Shown piece by piece: positions 1 to 9,398 of a DNA stretch of 64,000 bases (position 1 is its first letter; each line of letters starts with the position of its first letter). The stretch is from Bradyrhizobium sp. WD16 (GTDB lineage: Bacteria; Pseudomonadota; Alphaproteobacteria; Rhizobiales; Xanthobacteraceae): assembly GCF_024181725.1 (NCBI RefSeq), contig NZ_CP028908.1, positions 4,391,501 through 4,455,500 of the forward strand, in the 5' to 3' direction. Below the pieces are notes generated by a model. It had not been told where the DNA came from, made no database searches, and saw only the letters and a list, made by a program, of their open reading frames with translations. The position numbers and the translations under genes were made by a program.

Positions 1-40
1 GACGAAAGTTGTGGGGGTTCGAGTCCCTCCGCCCGCACCA
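1..40 (+). tRNA. tRNA-Leu, 3' end only
   Basis: The window opens inside a tRNA. The T arm (GGGGG-TTCGAGT-CCCTC), the 3' acceptor strand CGCCCGC, discriminator A and encoded CCA are visible. The bases before the T arm look like the end of a long variable arm, and the implied 5' acceptor GCGGGCG with discriminator A is typical of tRNA-Leu. The anticodon lies outside the window, so the isoacceptor cannot be named. Confidence 0.8.
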
Positions 41-175
41 TCCCCGACGCGGACGAGACGTCGACGCCTCCCACAGCCGGGATGTCCGGTTGCGGCTGGC
101 TGCCGTCGCGAGCCGCGAAGCGAAATTGATTGCAACCCCCGGTCGCCGGACCGGCGAAGGAAGAAGACGAGCGCC

Positions 176-1534
176 ATGCAGGTGAAAGAGACCGTCGCCG
201 ACGGACTGAAGCACGAGTTCCAGGTCAGCCTCCCGGCCGCCGAGATCGAGGCCAAGATCGATGCCCGCCTGGTCGACCTCAAGGACAAGGTCCGCCTCAA
301 CGGCTTCCGTCCCGGCAAGGTGCCGCTCGCCCATCTCAAGAAGGTCTATGGCCGTTCCGTCGGCGCGGAAACCGTCGAACAGCTGATCCGCGACACCAAT
401 GCCCAGATCTTCACCGAGCGCGGCTTCCGCCTGGCGACCGAGCCCAAGGTCACCATGCCGACCGAGACCAAGGAGATCGAGGACGTCATCGACGGCAAGT
501 CCGATCTCAACTACTCCGTGGCGATCGAAGTGGTGCCGGCGATCCAGCTCGCCGACTTCAAGAGCTTCAACGTCGAGAAGCCGGTCGCCGAGGTGACCGA
601 GGCCGATATCGACGAGGCGATCAAGCGCATCGCCGACCAGAACCGCCCCTTCGAAGACAAGGGCGCCGGCGTCAAGGCGGAGAACGGCGATCGCGTCACC
701 GTTTCGTTCAAGGGCACCATCGACGGCACCGCCTTCGACGGCGGCACTGCCGAGGACATCCAGGTGGTGATCGGATCGGGCAGCTTCATTCCCGGCTTCG
801 AGGACCAGCTCGTCGGCATCGGCGAGGGTGAGACCCGCACCGTCAAGGTGTCCTTTCCGACCAACTACGCGGCGGCCAATCTCGCCGGCAAGGCGGCCGA
901 GTTCGAGACCACCGCGAGCAAGGTCGAGGCCCCGAAGGATGCGGTCATCGACGACGAATTCGCCAAGAGCCTCGGCCTCGAATCCCTCGACAAGCTCAAG
1001 GAGATCATGCGCGAGCGCCTGACCCAGGAATTCGCCGGCGCCACCCGCCAGCGCGTCAAGCGCATGCTGCTCGACCGCCTCGACGAGGCCCACCGCTTCG
1101 ATCCGCCGCCGTCGCTGGTGGAGGAAGAGTTCAATCTGATGTGGAATTCGATCAAGGCGGAGATGGAATCGAGCGGCCGCAGCTTCGCCGACGAGAACAC
1201 CACCGAGGAGGCGGCGCGCGAGGAATACCACAAGATCGCCGACCGCCGCGTCCGCCTTGGTCTCGTGCTGTCCGAGATCGGCGACAAGAACAAGATCACG
1301 GTGACCGACGACGAGGTCAGCCGCGCCGTGGTCGAGCGCGCCCGCCAGATGCCGGGCCGCGAGAAGGAAGTGTGGGATTTCTATCGCAAGAATCCCAGCG
1401 CGCTCGCCCAGCTCCGCGCCCCGATCTACGAGGACAAGGTCGTCGACTTCATCCTCGAGCTCGCCAACGTGACCGACAAGAAGGTCAGCCGCGAGGAGCT
1501 CTACAAGGACGACGACGAGAAGAGCGCGGCCTGA
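176..1534 (+). CDS. tig: Trigger factor, ribosome-associated chaperone
   Basis: 452 aa, the usual trigger factor length. It binds the ribosomal exit tunnel and shields nascent chains, and has peptidyl-prolyl isomerase activity. The ribosome-docking signature GFRPGKVP is at residues 43-50. An FKBP-type PPIase domain occupies about residues 150-245 ([11 protein letters not shown], then [15 protein letters not shown]), followed by the helical substrate-cradling C domain. The ATG at 176 is chosen because the protein then begins [10 protein letters not shown] as in the family, with a purine-rich GGAAGAAG about 8 nt upstream; the open frame further upstream runs into the tRNA. It leads the tig-clpP-clpX-lon block. 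Confidence 0.97.
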   Translation: MQVKETVADGLKHEFQVSLPAAEIEAKIDARLVDLKDKVRLNGFRPGKVPLAHLKKVYGRSVGAETVEQLIRDTNAQIFTERGFRLATEPKVTMPTETKEIEDVIDGKSDLNYSVAIEVVPAIQLADFKSFNVEKPVAEVTEADIDEAIKRIADQNRPFEDKGAGVKAENGDRVTVSFKGTIDGTAFDGGTAEDIQVVIGSGSFIPGFEDQLVGIGEGETRTVKVSFPTNYAAANLAGKAAEFETTASKVEAPKDAVIDDEFAKSLGLESLDKLKEIMRERLTQEFAGATRQRVKRMLLDRLDEAHRFDPPPSLVEEEFNLMWNSIKAEMESSGRSFADENTTEEAAREEYHKIADRRVRLGLVLSEIGDKNKITVTDDEVSRAVVERARQMPGREKEVWDFYRKNPSALAQLRAPIYEDKVVDFILELANVTDKKVSREELYKDDDEKSAA

Positions 1535-1801
1535 CGCTTCGGCCTCGGCCGGATAGCAGCGGCGCGTTAAGCATGTCGACCGATCGGCGCCCCACCGGGC
1601 GCCGATCGCTGGTTCGCCCGGGGCGAATCGGCTTCAACTTCCGCCCGGAATGCGGGCGCCGGCCGGCGCCTTTCCTCTCGCGGGGCGGTCTTGCCGGCTT
1701 GCGATCGGGGCTTATCTTACCTCCCGCATCATGGGGCGCCCGGTGCCGGTCTGCGAGGCAAGCCGCCCCGCGCGGCGGTCGCTCCCAACCTCAGGTGATT
1801 C

Positions 1802-2440
1802 ATGCGCGATCCGGTAGAAACCTACATGAACCTGGTGCCGATGGTGGTCGAGCAGACCAACCGCGGCGAACGGGCCTACGACATTTTTTCGCGGCTTCTC
1901 AAGGAGCGCATCATCTTCCTGACCGGCCCGGTCGAGGACGGCATGGCGACGCTGGCTGTCGCCCAGCTGCTGTTCCTCGAGGCGGAGAATCCGAAGAAGG
2001 AAATCTCGATGTACATCAATTCGCCGGGCGGCGTCGTCACCGCTGGCCTGGCGATCTACGACACCATGCAGTTCATCCGTCCGCCGGTGTCGACGTTGTG
2101 CACCGGCCAGGCCGCCTCGATGGGCTCGCTGCTGCTCGCCGCCGGCGCCAAGGACATGCGCTTCGCCCTGCCGAACGCGCGGATCATGGTGCACCAGCCG
2201 TCCGGCGGCTTCCAGGGCCAGGCCACCGACATCATGCTGCACGCCCAGGAAATCCTGAACCTCAAGAAGCGGCTCAACGAGATCTATGTCAAGCACACCG
2301 GTCAGCCCTACCAGGCGATCGAAGACGCGCTCGAGCGTGACAAATTCCTCACCGCCGAGATGGCCAAGGATTTCGGCCTGATCGACAAGGTGCTCGAGAA
2401 GCGTCCCGAGGAGCATGCGGTGCCGAAGCCGGCGATCTGA
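1802..2440 (+). CDS. clpP: ATP-dependent Clp protease proteolytic subunit
   Basis: 212 aa serine peptidase that forms the tetradecameric barrel fed by ClpX or ClpA. The catalytic triad is readable: Ser106 in TGQAASMG, His131 in MVHQPSGG and Asp180 in ERDKFLTA. The oligomerisation and substrate-channel sequence YINSPGG precedes the active serine. ATG 1802 has AGGTGA just upstream. It is followed by a strong intrinsic terminator at 2468, so it is probably transcribed separately from clpX. The 267-base gap after tig shows no gene. Confidence 0.98.
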   Translation: MRDPVETYMNLVPMVVEQTNRGERAYDIFSRLLKERIIFLTGPVEDGMATLAVAQLLFLEAENPKKEISMYINSPGGVVTAGLAIYDTMQFIRPPVSTLCTGQAASMGSLLLAAGAKDMRFALPNARIMVHQPSGGFQGQATDIMLHAQEILNLKKRLNEIYVKHTGQPYQAIEDALERDKFLTAEMAKDFGLIDKVLEKRPEEHAVPKPAI

Positions 2441-2467
2441 GGTTTCGACACGTCACGGTCAATGCGC

Positions 2468-2493
2468 AAGGCGCCGCGACGCGGCGCCTTTTC
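2468..2493 (+). terminator. Rho-independent terminator after clpP
   Basis: A perfect stem GGCGCCGC/GCGGCGCC (2470-2477 with 2481-2488, tri-nucleotide loop), flanked by AA/TT that extend the pairing, is followed by TTTTCG. It lies 28 bases after the clpP stop. Confidence 0.85.
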
Positions 2494-2836
2494 GTTGTCG
2501 CAGATCGTCGTCGCGCGTCGTCGTCGCGCCGCTTCGCATCGTCGTGGCGGCGACGCTCCGACGACGATCCGCAACGGCTGCGCGAGGCCGGGAATTTGTC
2601 GGTATCGCGCTTCGCGACGCAGAGACATCGACTGGTCTTTCAGTACCGTCACGGGCGAGGTTTCGCCGGATCGTGTCGCGCGTGACGTGTCGCGCTTCCG
2701 ACCACGCCGGCGATGTCGCGACTGCCGCGCGAGGGGGTGGATTCATTGCTTGAGCGCGTTGTTCGCGGCGGCTCCGGCGCTTCGGAGCGTGACTTCGTGG
2801 CCACGCTGGCGGCGTGAATTCGTCATTCGCTGCCCC

Positions 2837-2932
2837 CAGCATCATTATGATTTTAGTGCGGTTTTGGATCCGACGCACGCATGAAGAGCTCGCTGCGATG
2901 TTGAAACGAGCGTCAGATCGACCGCACGAGCT
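2837..2932 (-). repeat. CTAG-family palindromic repeat, type A (degenerate copy A1)
   Basis: On the minus strand this matches the type A element at 18027 almost throughout: the arm GATCTGACGCTCGTTTCA, the central GCAGCGAG, the opposite arm and the trailing AT-rich linker AATCATAATGATG. The boundary CTAG tetranucleotides are decayed (CTCG, CTAA, CTGG), so this is an old copy. Confidence 0.8.
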
Positions 2933-3160
2933 GGAATTTGCCGTGCGAAGGTCGTGCAAATGACCCAAATCAAGTTAGATTCGCGATCTTGGGACTTTCC
3001 TCGGATTAGCGAATTCTTGATAGTCGGTTGGCACCATGGTTCGATGGCGTCGTTCGGGTATAATCCAGCAGGATTGTTCGAGTGCGAACCGATCCGATTC
3101 GTGCGACATCTGAATTGAAGGGGTCTTTTCTGGTACGGTTTTTGCTCCTATCTACCCCAA

Positions 3161-3180
3161 GCCCCGGTCTGTGCCGGGGC
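3161..3180 (+). promoter_or_regulatory. Short inverted repeat in the clpX leader
   Basis: GCCCCGG-N6-CCGGGGC, a perfect 7-bp inverted repeat 45 bases before the clpX start. It could form an RNA hairpin in the leader or be a protein-binding site. There is no T-run, so it is not a terminator. Function unknown. Confidence 0.35.
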
Positions 3181-3224
3181 GGAGCGATCGTCCGGTCGAG
3201 ATCGAGCGGCAGACGGAGACAGGA

Positions 3225-4499
3225 ATGAGCAAGGTCGGTACGAGCGATTCAAAGAACACCCTCTATTGCTCGTTCTGCGGGAAGAGCCAGCATGAAGTTC
3301 GCAAGCTGATTGCCGGTCCGACCGTCTTCATCTGCGATGAATGCGTCGAGCTGTGCATGGATATCATCCGCGAGGAGAACAAGTCCTCGCTGGTGAAGTC
3401 GCGCGACGGCATCCCGACGCCGAAGGAAATCTGCAAGGTGCTTGACGACTATGTCATCGGCCAGCAGCATGCGAAGAAGGTGCTCTCGGTGGCGGTGCAT
3501 AACCACTACAAGCGCCTCAACCACCAGACCAAGCACAACGACGTCGAACTGGCGAAGTCGAACATCCTGCTGATCGGGCCCACCGGCTCGGGCAAGACGC
3601 TGCTGGCGCAGACGCTCGCCCGCATCCTCGACGTGCCGTTCACCATGGCGGATGCGACGACGCTGACCGAAGCCGGCTATGTCGGCGAGGACGTCGAGAA
3701 CATCATCCTCAAGCTGCTGCAGGCCGCCGACTACAACGTCGAGCGGGCGCAGCGCGGCATCGTCTATATCGACGAGATCGACAAGATCTCGCGCAAGTCC
3801 GACAACCCCTCGATCACCCGCGACGTGTCGGGCGAGGGCGTGCAGCAGGCGCTGCTCAAGATCATGGAAGGCACCGTGGCGTCGGTGCCGCCGCAGGGTG
3901 GCCGCAAGCATCCGCAGCAGGAATTCCTGCAGGTGGACACCACCAACATCCTGTTCATCTGCGGTGGCGCCTTCTCCGGCCTGGAGAAGATCATCTCGGC
4001 ACGCGGACGTTCGACTTCGATCGGTTTCGCCGCCCAGGTGATGGCGCCGGAAGACCGCCGCACCGGCGAGATCTTCCGCGAGGTCGAACCCGAGGATCTG
4101 CTGAAGTACGGCCTGATCCCGGAATTCGTCGGTCGCCTGCCGGTGGTGGCGACGCTGGAGGACCTCGACGAGAGCTCGCTGAAGAAGATCCTGCAGGAGC
4201 CGAAGAACGCGTTGGTGAAGCAGTACCAGCGTCTGTTCGAGATGGAGAATATCGAGCTGACCTTCGCCGACGAGGCGCTTGGCGCCATCGCCCGCAAGGC
4301 GATCGAGCGCAAGACCGGCGCTCGCGGCCTGCGTTCGATCATGGAGGGTATCCTGCTCGAAACCATGTTCGACCTGCCGGGCCTCGAGGGGGTCGAGGAG
4401 GTGGTGATCTCGCGCGATGTCGTCGAGGCCACCGCGCGCCCGCTGTACATTTACGCCGACCGGTCCGACCGGGCGGTGGAGAACAGCGCCAGCGCCTGA
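3225..4499 (+). CDS. clpX: Clp protease ATP-binding subunit ClpX
   Basis: 424 aa AAA+ unfoldase that delivers substrates to ClpP. The N-terminal zinc-binding domain has Cys15, Cys18, Cys37 and Cys40. Walker A GPTGSGKT is at residues 118-125, Walker B is in [10 protein letters not shown], and the ClpP-docking IGF loop is present (SIGFAAQV). Start chosen at ATG 3225 ([10 protein letters not shown]), with GGAGACAGG upstream; a longer frame to 3171 exists but is not needed. It has its own leader and a strong downstream terminator. Confidence 0.98.
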   Translation: MSKVGTSDSKNTLYCSFCGKSQHEVRKLIAGPTVFICDECVELCMDIIREENKSSLVKSRDGIPTPKEICKVLDDYVIGQQHAKKVLSVAVHNHYKRLNHQTKHNDVELAKSNILLIGPTGSGKTLLAQTLARILDVPFTMADATTLTEAGYVGEDVENIILKLLQAADYNVERAQRGIVYIDEIDKISRKSDNPSITRDVSGEGVQQALLKIMEGTVASVPPQGGRKHPQQEFLQVDTTNILFICGGAFSGLEKIISARGRSTSIGFAAQVMAPEDRRTGEIFREVEPEDLLKYGLIPEFVGRLPVVATLEDLDESSLKKILQEPKNALVKQYQRLFEMENIELTFADEALGAIARKAIERKTGARGLRSIMEGILLETMFDLPGLEGVEEVVISRDVVEATARPLYIYADRSDRAVENSASA

Positions 4500-4525
4500 C
4501 GCCCGGCATCATTGTTGTTCACACC

Positions 4526-4562
4526 TGCGGCCGCCGGAGCGATCCGGCGGCCGCATTTTTTT
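4526..4562 (+). terminator. Rho-independent terminator after clpX
   Basis: A 12-bp perfect stem TGCGGCCGCCGG/CCGGCGGCCGCA with a 6-nt loop (AGCGAT) is followed by seven T residues. It begins 27 bases after the clpX stop and separates clpX from lon. Confidence 0.93.
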
Positions 4563-4686
4563 GTGCGCGGTCCCGCTCGACTGGTTTGAAGTGACGGGAA
4601 GTGGCGGTGTCGACACAGGTTCACGGCACGGGTTTTGCTCGGCAACCAGAGCGGTTGAAGGAGCTTGCGCCACATCGGGCGTTCAC

Positions 4687-4718
4687 TTGACACCCGGGAA
4701 GGCCATAGCCACCTTAAT
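4687..4718 (+). promoter_or_regulatory. Candidate lon promoter
   Basis: TTGACA at 4687-4692 within CTTGACAC, followed 18-20 bases later by ACCTTAAT. CTTGAC with a C-T-T-A-rich -10 resembles the alphaproteobacterial heat-shock sigma-32 pattern, which would suit lon. The -10 match is weak and the spacing is imperfect, so this is tentative. The rest of the 4563-4901 gap shows no gene. Confidence 0.35.
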
Positions 4719-4901
4719 GATCGCTGCGGCACTGAAATCTCTTCGGGATTCGTTGTCGTTTCGACCCCGACAGACGGGGGACCGCGCCCGCGGTCACTGG
4801 CTCAAGAGAGCCCCCGGTCTGGCAGGCACACTGGCACCCTGTGGCAATCGCGTCCTGGCGGCGGGTTGCGGGCAGGGGGGCACAACACAAGGATCAACGG
4901 C

Positions 4902-7322
4902 ATGACTGCCCCCAAGTCTCGGCCAACAATCGTCCACGGCGAAAGCCATTCCTATCCGGTCCTGCCGCTTCGCGACATCGTGGTTTTCCCGCACATGATC
5001 GTGCCGCTGTTCGTCGGCCGCGAGAAGTCGATCCGTGCGCTCGAAGAAGTGATGAAGAACGACGCGTTGATCATGCTGGCGACGCAGAAGAACGCGTCCG
5101 ACGATGATCCGAGCCCGGATTCGATCTACGAGATCGGTACGCTGGCGAGCGTGCTGCAGCTCCTCAAGCTGCCCGACGGCACCGTCAAGGTGCTGGTCGA
5201 GGGCCTCGAGCGCGCGCGCGTCACCAAATATGCCGACCGCCCCGACTATTACGAAGCGACTGCGACCGCGCTCGCCGACGCCGATGCCGACAGCGTCGAG
5301 GCCGAGGCGATGGCGCGTTCGGTGGTGGCCGAGTTCGAGAGCTACGTGAAGCTCAACAAGAAGATTTCCGCGGAAGTCGTCGGCGTCGTCCAGCAGATCA
5401 CGGACTTCGCCAAGCTCGCGGACACCGTCGCTTCGCATCTCGCCGTCAAGATCTCCGATCGTCAGGCGATCCTGGAGACGCTGTCGGTGTCGCAGCGTCT
5501 CGAGAAGGTGCTCGGCATGATGGAGAGCGAGATCTCCGTGCTGCAGGTCGAGAAGAAGATCCGCTCGCGCGTCAAGCGCCAGATGGAGAAGACCCAGCGC
5601 GAGTACTATCTCAACGAGCAGATGAAGGCGATCCAGAAGGAGCTCGGCGACGACGAAGGCCGCGACGAGCTCGCCGATCTGGAAGAGAAGATCAAGAAGA
5701 CCAAGCTCTCCAAGGAAGCGCGGGACAAGGCCCAGCACGAGCTCAAGAAGCTGCGCCAGATGTCGCCGATGTCCGCGGAAGCGACGGTGGTCCGCAACTA
5801 TCTCGATTGGCTGCTGTCGATCCCGTGGGGCAAGAAGTCCAAGGTCAAGAAGGACCTCGCCGCCGCACAGGAAGTGCTCGACGCCGATCACTATGGCCTG
5901 GAGAAGGTCAAGGACCGCATTGTCGAGTATCTCGCGGTGCAGTCGCGCGCCAACAAACTGACCGGACCGATCCTGTGCCTCGTCGGGCCTCCGGGCGTCG
6001 GCAAGACCTCGCTCGGCAAGTCGATCGCCAAGGCGACCGGACGCGAGTTCGTCCGCGTCTCGCTCGGCGGCGTGCGTGACGAAGCCGAGATCCGCGGTCA
6101 CCGCCGCACCTATATCGGCTCGATGCCCGGCAAGATCATCCAGTCGATGCGCAAGGCAAAGACCTCGAACCCGCTGTTCCTGCTGGACGAGATCGACAAG
6201 ATGGGCGCCGATTTCCGCGGCGATCCGTCATCGGCCCTGCTCGAGGTGCTCGATCCGGAACAGAACGGCACCTTCAACGACCATTACCTGGAGGTCGACT
6301 ACGATCTCTCCAGCGTGATGTTCATCACCACCGCGAATACGCTCAATATTCCCGGACCGCTGATGGACCGCATGGAGATCATCCGGATCGCCGGCTACAC
6401 CGAGAACGAGAAGGTCGAGATCGCGCGCAAGCACCTGATCCCGAACGCCGTGTCCAAGCACGGCCTCGACTCCAAGGAGTTCTCGATCGACGACGAGGCG
6501 CTCTTGCTCCTCATCCGCCGCTATACGCGGGAGGCGGGCGTGCGCAATCTCGAGCGTGAGCTCTCGACCCTGGCCCGCAAGGCCGTCAAGGAGCTGATGC
6601 TGTCGAAGAAGAAGTCGGTGAAGGTCAACGAGAAGACCGTCGAGGAGTATCTCGGCGTGCCGAAGTACCGCTACGGCGAGATCGAGAGCGACGATCAGGT
6701 CGGCGTGGTCACGGGGCTCGCCTGGACCGATGTCGGCGGCGAGCTGCTCACCGTCGAAGGCGTGATGATGCCCGGCAAGGGCCGCATGACGGTGACCGGC
6801 AACCTGCGCGATGTCATGAAGGAATCGATCTCGGCGGCGGCGTCCTATGTCCGCTCGCGGGCGATCACCTTCGGCATCGAGCCGCCGCTGTTCGACCGCC
6901 GCGACATCCACGTCCACGTGCCGGAAGGCGCGACCCCCAAGGACGGTCCGTCCGCGGGCGTGGCGATGGCCACCACCATCGTGTCGGTGCTGACCGGCAT
7001 TCCGATCCGCCGCGACATCGCCATGACCGGCGAGATCACGCTGCGTGGCCGGGTGCTGCCGATCGGCGGCCTCAAGGAGAAGCTGCTGGCGGCGGCGCGG
7101 GGCGGCATCAAGACGGTGCTGATCCCCGACGAGAACGCCAAGGATCTCTCCGAGATCCCCGACGCCATCAAGGGCGGCCTGGAGATCGTGCCGGTCGCCC
7201 GCATGGACGAGGTGATCAAGCGGGCCCTGGTGCGCCAGCCGCAGCCGATCGTGTGGGAGGAGGACACCTCCACCCCGCCGGCCAAGGAGGCGGACGATCT
7301 GCCGGGTCTCACCGCGCACTGA
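4902..7322 (+). CDS. lon: ATP-dependent Lon protease
   Basis: 806 aa, full length for LonA. It is an AAA+ serine protease that degrades misfolded and regulatory proteins in the cytoplasm. The N-terminal substrate-binding domain begins at [13 protein letters not shown]. Walker A GPPGVGKT is at residues 362-369 and Walker B is in [11 protein letters not shown]. The catalytic Ser684 lies in DGPSAGVA and Lys727 in GGLKEK, the expected 43-residue spacing. ATG 4902 is preceded by AAGGAT; the upstream frame to 4665 lacks family similarity. It is closed by a terminator at 7349. Confidence 0.98.
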   Translation: MTAPKSRPTIVHGESHSYPVLPLRDIVVFPHMIVPLFVGREKSIRALEEVMKNDALIMLATQKNASDDDPSPDSIYEIGTLASVLQLLKLPDGTVKVLVEGLERARVTKYADRPDYYEATATALADADADSVEAEAMARSVVAEFESYVKLNKKISAEVVGVVQQITDFAKLADTVASHLAVKISDRQAILETLSVSQRLEKVLGMMESEISVLQVEKKIRSRVKRQMEKTQREYYLNEQMKAIQKELGDDEGRDELADLEEKIKKTKLSKEARDKAQHELKKLRQMSPMSAEATVVRNYLDWLLSIPWGKKSKVKKDLAAAQEVLDADHYGLEKVKDRIVEYLAVQSRANKLTGPILCLVGPPGVGKTSLGKSIAKATGREFVRVSLGGVRDEAEIRGHRRTYIGSMPGKIIQSMRKAKTSNPLFLLDEIDKMGADFRGDPSSALLEVLDPEQNGTFNDHYLEVDYDLSSVMFITTANTLNIPGPLMDRMEIIRIAGYTENEKVEIARKHLIPNAVSKHGLDSKEFSIDDEALLLLIRRYTREAGVRNLERELSTLARKAVKELMLSKKKSVKVNEKTVEEYLGVPKYRYGEIESDDQVGVVTGLAWTDVGGELLTVEGVMMPGKGRMTVTGNLRDVMKESISAAASYVRSRAITFGIEPPLFDRRDIHVHVPEGATPKDGPSAGVAMATTIVSVLTGIPIRRDIAMTGEITLRGRVLPIGGLKEKLLAAARGGIKTVLIPDENAKDLSEIPDAIKGGLEIVPVARMDEVIKRALVRQPQPIVWEEDTSTPPAKEADDLPGLTAH

Positions 7323-7348
7323 GCGGTTTGCCTTCACTGCAAATGACG

Positions 7349-7377
7349 ACGGCGCCCCGCGAGGGGCGCCGTTCTTG
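7349..7377 (+). terminator. Rho-independent terminator after lon
   Basis: Stem ACGGCGCCCC/GGGGCGCCGT with a GCGA tetraloop followed by TCTTGTTC, 27 bases after the lon stop. Confidence 0.8.
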
Positions 7378-7456
7378 TTCGGCGAGTGCCGTCGGGGCGC
7401 CGGAACTGCCAATGGGAGGACGGACGTCGGTGGGCTTTCGCCGCGCGTCGCAGCTT

Positions 7457-7622
7457 CTAGTGTGGCGTCTCGCAATTGCCTATGCCCTTTGCGGCAAGCC
7501 CCTGTAGGCAATTGCGAGACATAAGCCACACTAGCTTTTTGATTTTGCTAGTGTCCCAATGTCTCCGAATAACCGTGCGAGGGTGAGGCAAACGAAGCGG
7601 TAATTCGGAGACGGGACACTAG
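7457..7622 (+). repeat. CTAG-family composite repeat, type B - linker - type C
   Basis: Two palindromes joined by a 13-nt linker. Type B runs 7457-7534 with arms starting CTAGTGTGG and GTCTCGCAATTGCC; the inner arms are perfect reverse complements and one outer arm reads ATAAGCC. The linker CTTTTTGATTTTG is at 7535-7547. Type C runs 7548-7622, bounded by CTAGTGTCCC and GGGACACTAG. All four boundaries are CTAG. The same composite occurs three times in the opposite orientation at 46656-47145. Confidence 0.93.
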
Positions 7623-7706
7623 TGCCTTGCGCAGCCGTCCCGGGCGAGGCTAAACAGAGGGCCGGCCGCTTCCTCTCCGGAGTAGCCTGGTGGCCCGATG
7701 GCGTTC

Positions 7707-7783
7707 GGGCGGTTAGCTCAGCTGGTTAGAGCGCCTGCTTTACACGCAGGATGTCGGGAGTTCGAATCTCTCACCGCCTACCA
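7707..7783 (+). tRNA. tRNA-Val (anticodon TAC)
   Basis: A 77-nt cloverleaf. Acceptor GGGCGGT pairs with ACCGCCT, the D arm contains AGCTCAGCTGGTTAGAGC, and the anticodon stem CCTGC/GCAGG encloses TTTACAC, giving anticodon TAC. The T arm is GGGAG-TTCGAAT-CTCTC with encoded CCA. Confidence 0.97.
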
Positions 7784-7807
7784 AACGCCTCGCACGCCCT
7801 CCTGTCA

Positions 7808-8258
7808 CTGCGTCAGTGCCATCCACCCTCCGTCGCCGCGATGGCGGCGACCCAAGGCGGCGGGGCGGGCTGGCCACGGTGCAATGCCTTGCCGACTTCG
7901 CAGATCGCGACGAACGCGCTCGAGCGGGCCTCCTCGATCTCGAGCGATTGCTCGCCCCAGCTGCGTCGCGCCAGCTCCACCATCTCGTTGAGGATCGCGA
8001 GCGCGGCCTGCGGTTCGGCCGACTGGGCGGTCGTCAAGGCCAGCACCACGCGGCGCGCTCCGTCATGTTCGGTCACGACGATGGAGCCCTCACGCGCGCT
8101 GTTCCCAGATCATCGCCAGATGGACCAGGGTGTCCACCGCCCGTTCCATGTCCTGGCGGCTGACCCATTCCAGCCGCGAATGGAAGGCGTGCTCGGCGGC
8201 GAAGATGTCGGGTCGGGGCAGGCCCATGAAGGACAGCCGCGAGCCGTCGGTGCCGCCG
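7808..8258. repeat. Direct duplication, copy 1 of the pepT 3' region
   Basis: Nearly identical, base for base, to 8948-9398 at a constant offset of 1140. It covers a complete copy of the small gene downstream of pepT and the last ~170 bases of pepT. Only scattered substitutions are visible. At 8259 the similarity switches abruptly to a different part of pepT. Confidence 0.9.
7813..8076 (-). CDS. Duplicated hypothetical protein (copy of the gene at 8944-9216)
   Basis: 87 aa with a GTG start, beginning MTEHDGARRVVLALTTAQ. It is more than 85 percent identical to the 90-aa protein encoded at 8944-9216, differing mainly at the C-terminus. No function recognised. It lies downstream of a truncated pepT copy and was carried along in the same duplication; the frame is still open, so it may be expressed, but its normal promoter context is gone. 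Confidence 0.5.
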   Translation of the reverse strand: MTEHDGARRVVLALTTAQSAEPQAALAILNEMVELARRSWGEQSLEIEEARSSAFVAICEVGKALHRGQPAPPPWVAAIAATEGGWH

Positions 8259-8333
8259 ATCGCACAGTGCGGCATTTCCGGACGCGTGATCAGGAGGCGT
8301 ACCAGATCCATGATCTCGGCGACGCGCGCCTTG
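8090..8333 (-). pseudogene. Truncated, internally deleted pepT copy
   Basis: The last part encodes the genuine PepT C-terminus (from [14 protein letters not shown] through [17 protein letters not shown] to the stop). It is joined directly to the segment [22 protein letters not shown], which in intact PepT lies far upstream near the metal site. An internal region of about 570 bases is missing and the N-terminal half is absent. It cannot encode a working peptidase. Confidence 0.85.
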
Positions 8334-8421
8334 AACATGAGGGAGGATGATGTCGCCGCGTCCGCGACCGACGAGAGAATTCCCGCCGGCGTCGCACAGG
8401 CGACCGAGCCGCGCGGTAACC

Positions 8422-8458
8422 AACGCAAAAGCCTCGGACGATGCGGGGCTTTGCGTTT
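8422..8458 (-). terminator. Hairpin downstream of the cysteine-rich gene
   Basis: AACGCAAAAGCC and GGCTTTGCGTT can pair with one bulge around a 13-nt loop. It sits just past the end of the minus-strand gene at 8484. There is no clear T-run on the minus strand, so terminator function is uncertain. Confidence 0.35.
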
Positions 8459-8483
8459 CGGCGCGTTGGCGGCAACGCCTTCG

Positions 8484-8711
8484 TTACTTTGGCGAAGGCG
8501 GTGGAGGTGATGGGGGCGGGCAGCACTGGTCGCCGCAGACATGGTAGCCGCTCGGACAGTACATGTCCTTGCAGCAATTCTCGCCGCATCTGTGAGTCCC
8601 CGCGGGACAATAGGCTTGGGCGAGAAGCACCCGGCCCGATGCCGCAAGGGGCGCGGAAAACTGGGACGAGGCAATCAGGATCGACATTGAAAGGGCAGCA
8701 ATCAGCTTCAT
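8484..8711 (-). CDS. Small secreted cysteine-rich protein
   Basis: 75 aa. Residues 1-25 or so form a signal peptide ([20 protein letters not shown], then PLAASG). The mature part contains two tandem copies of the pattern Y-C-P-x-G-x-H-x-C-G-x-x-C-C, eight cysteines in all, and ends in a proline-rich tail. A strong ribosome site GGGAGGAAG lies just before the ATG, supporting real translation. The regular cysteine spacing suggests a disulfide-stabilised or metal-binding periplasmic/extracellular peptide; I do not recognise the family. It sits between the truncated and intact pepT copies, in the same orientation. Confidence 0.75.
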   Translation of the reverse strand: MKLIAALSMSILIASSQFSAPLAASGRVLLAQAYCPAGTHRCGENCCKDMYCPSGYHVCGDQCCPPPSPPPPSPK

Positions 8712-8943
8712 TGTCTTCCTCCCTTGTGTTCGCGTGCAATATTGCCCGGTTGGGTTTTACTCGCTTGATTCATGTCAAAGGCATGGATCGCACCGATGCG
8801 CGCCGGCATGGCGGCACACAACGGCAGGGGGCGCCGCGCGCTGCTTCAGCCCGGTGCGGCGCGTCACTGTCGATTGGGCGATTGGGGATTGCTCGCCGCA
8901 GCCGCTGCGCGGACCTCCGTTCGCGCGAGGGCTCGGCCTTCGT

Positions 8944-9216
8944 CTACCGCGTCAGCGCCACCCACCGCTCCGTCGCCGCAATCGCCGCCGCCCACGGCGG
9001 CAGGGCGGGCTGGCCGCGGTGCAATGCCTTGCCGACTTCGCAGATCGCGACGAACGCGCTCGATCGGGCCTCCTCGATCTCGAGCGATTGCTCGCCCCAG
9101 CTGCGTCGCGCCAGCTCCACCATCTCGTTGAGGATCGCGAGCGCGGCCTGCGGTTCGGCCGTCTGGGCGGTCGTCAAGGCCAGCACCAGGCGGCGCGCTT
9201 CGTCATGTTCGGTCAC
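8944..9216 (-). CDS. Conserved-looking hypothetical protein downstream of pepT
   Basis: 90 aa, starting GTG (MTEHDEARRLVLALTTAQTAEP). It has no signal peptide or membrane segment and is Ala/Glu-rich and mostly helical in appearance. It begins 13 bases after the pepT stop on the same strand, so the two are probably co-transcribed. A second copy exists at 7813-8076. No family recognised. Confidence 0.6.
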   Translation of the reverse strand: MTEHDEARRLVLALTTAQTAEPQAALAILNEMVELARRSWGEQSLEIEEARSSAFVAICEVGKALHRGQPALPPWAAAIAATERWVALTR

Positions 9217-9398
9217 GACGATGGAGCCCTCACGCGTGCTGTTCCCAGATCATCGCCAGATGGACCAGGGTGTCCACCGCCCGTTCCATGTCCTGGCGGC
9301 TGACCCATTCCAGCCGCGAATGGAAGGCGTGCTCGCCGGCGAAGATGTTGGGGCAGGGCAGGCCCATGAAGGACAGCCGCGAGCCGTCGGTGCCGCCG
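8948..9398. repeat. Direct duplication, copy 2 (intact pepT locus)
   Basis: Partner of 7808-8258. It contains the hypothetical gene and the 3' end of the intact pepT, and is taken as the parental copy because pepT is complete here. The 232-base gap between this and the cysteine-rich gene (8712-8943) shows no gene. Confidence 0.9.

Larger units (their letters stand above)
2494..3224. other. Long clpP-clpX intergenic region
   Basis: About 730 bases without a credible gene. The short open frames on both strands lack a ribosome site, are rich in Arg/Pro, and look like composition artefacts. Base composition shifts from GC-rich (2494-2810) to clearly more AT-rich (2815-3150). It contains a degenerate type A palindromic repeat (2837-2932) and must hold the clpX promoter, for which I see no unambiguous -35/-10 pair. 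Confidence 0.6.

Noticed and set aside
2494-2884. Short Arg-rich open frames on both strands between clpP and clpX
   Set aside because: No ribosome sites, biased composition, and part of the interval is a degenerate palindromic repeat.
3031-3050. Sigma-54 promoter upstream of clpX (TTGGCACCATGGTTCG)
   Set aside because: Has GGCAC, but the invariant GC of the -12 element is missing at the required spacing, and clpX is not expected to use sigma-54.
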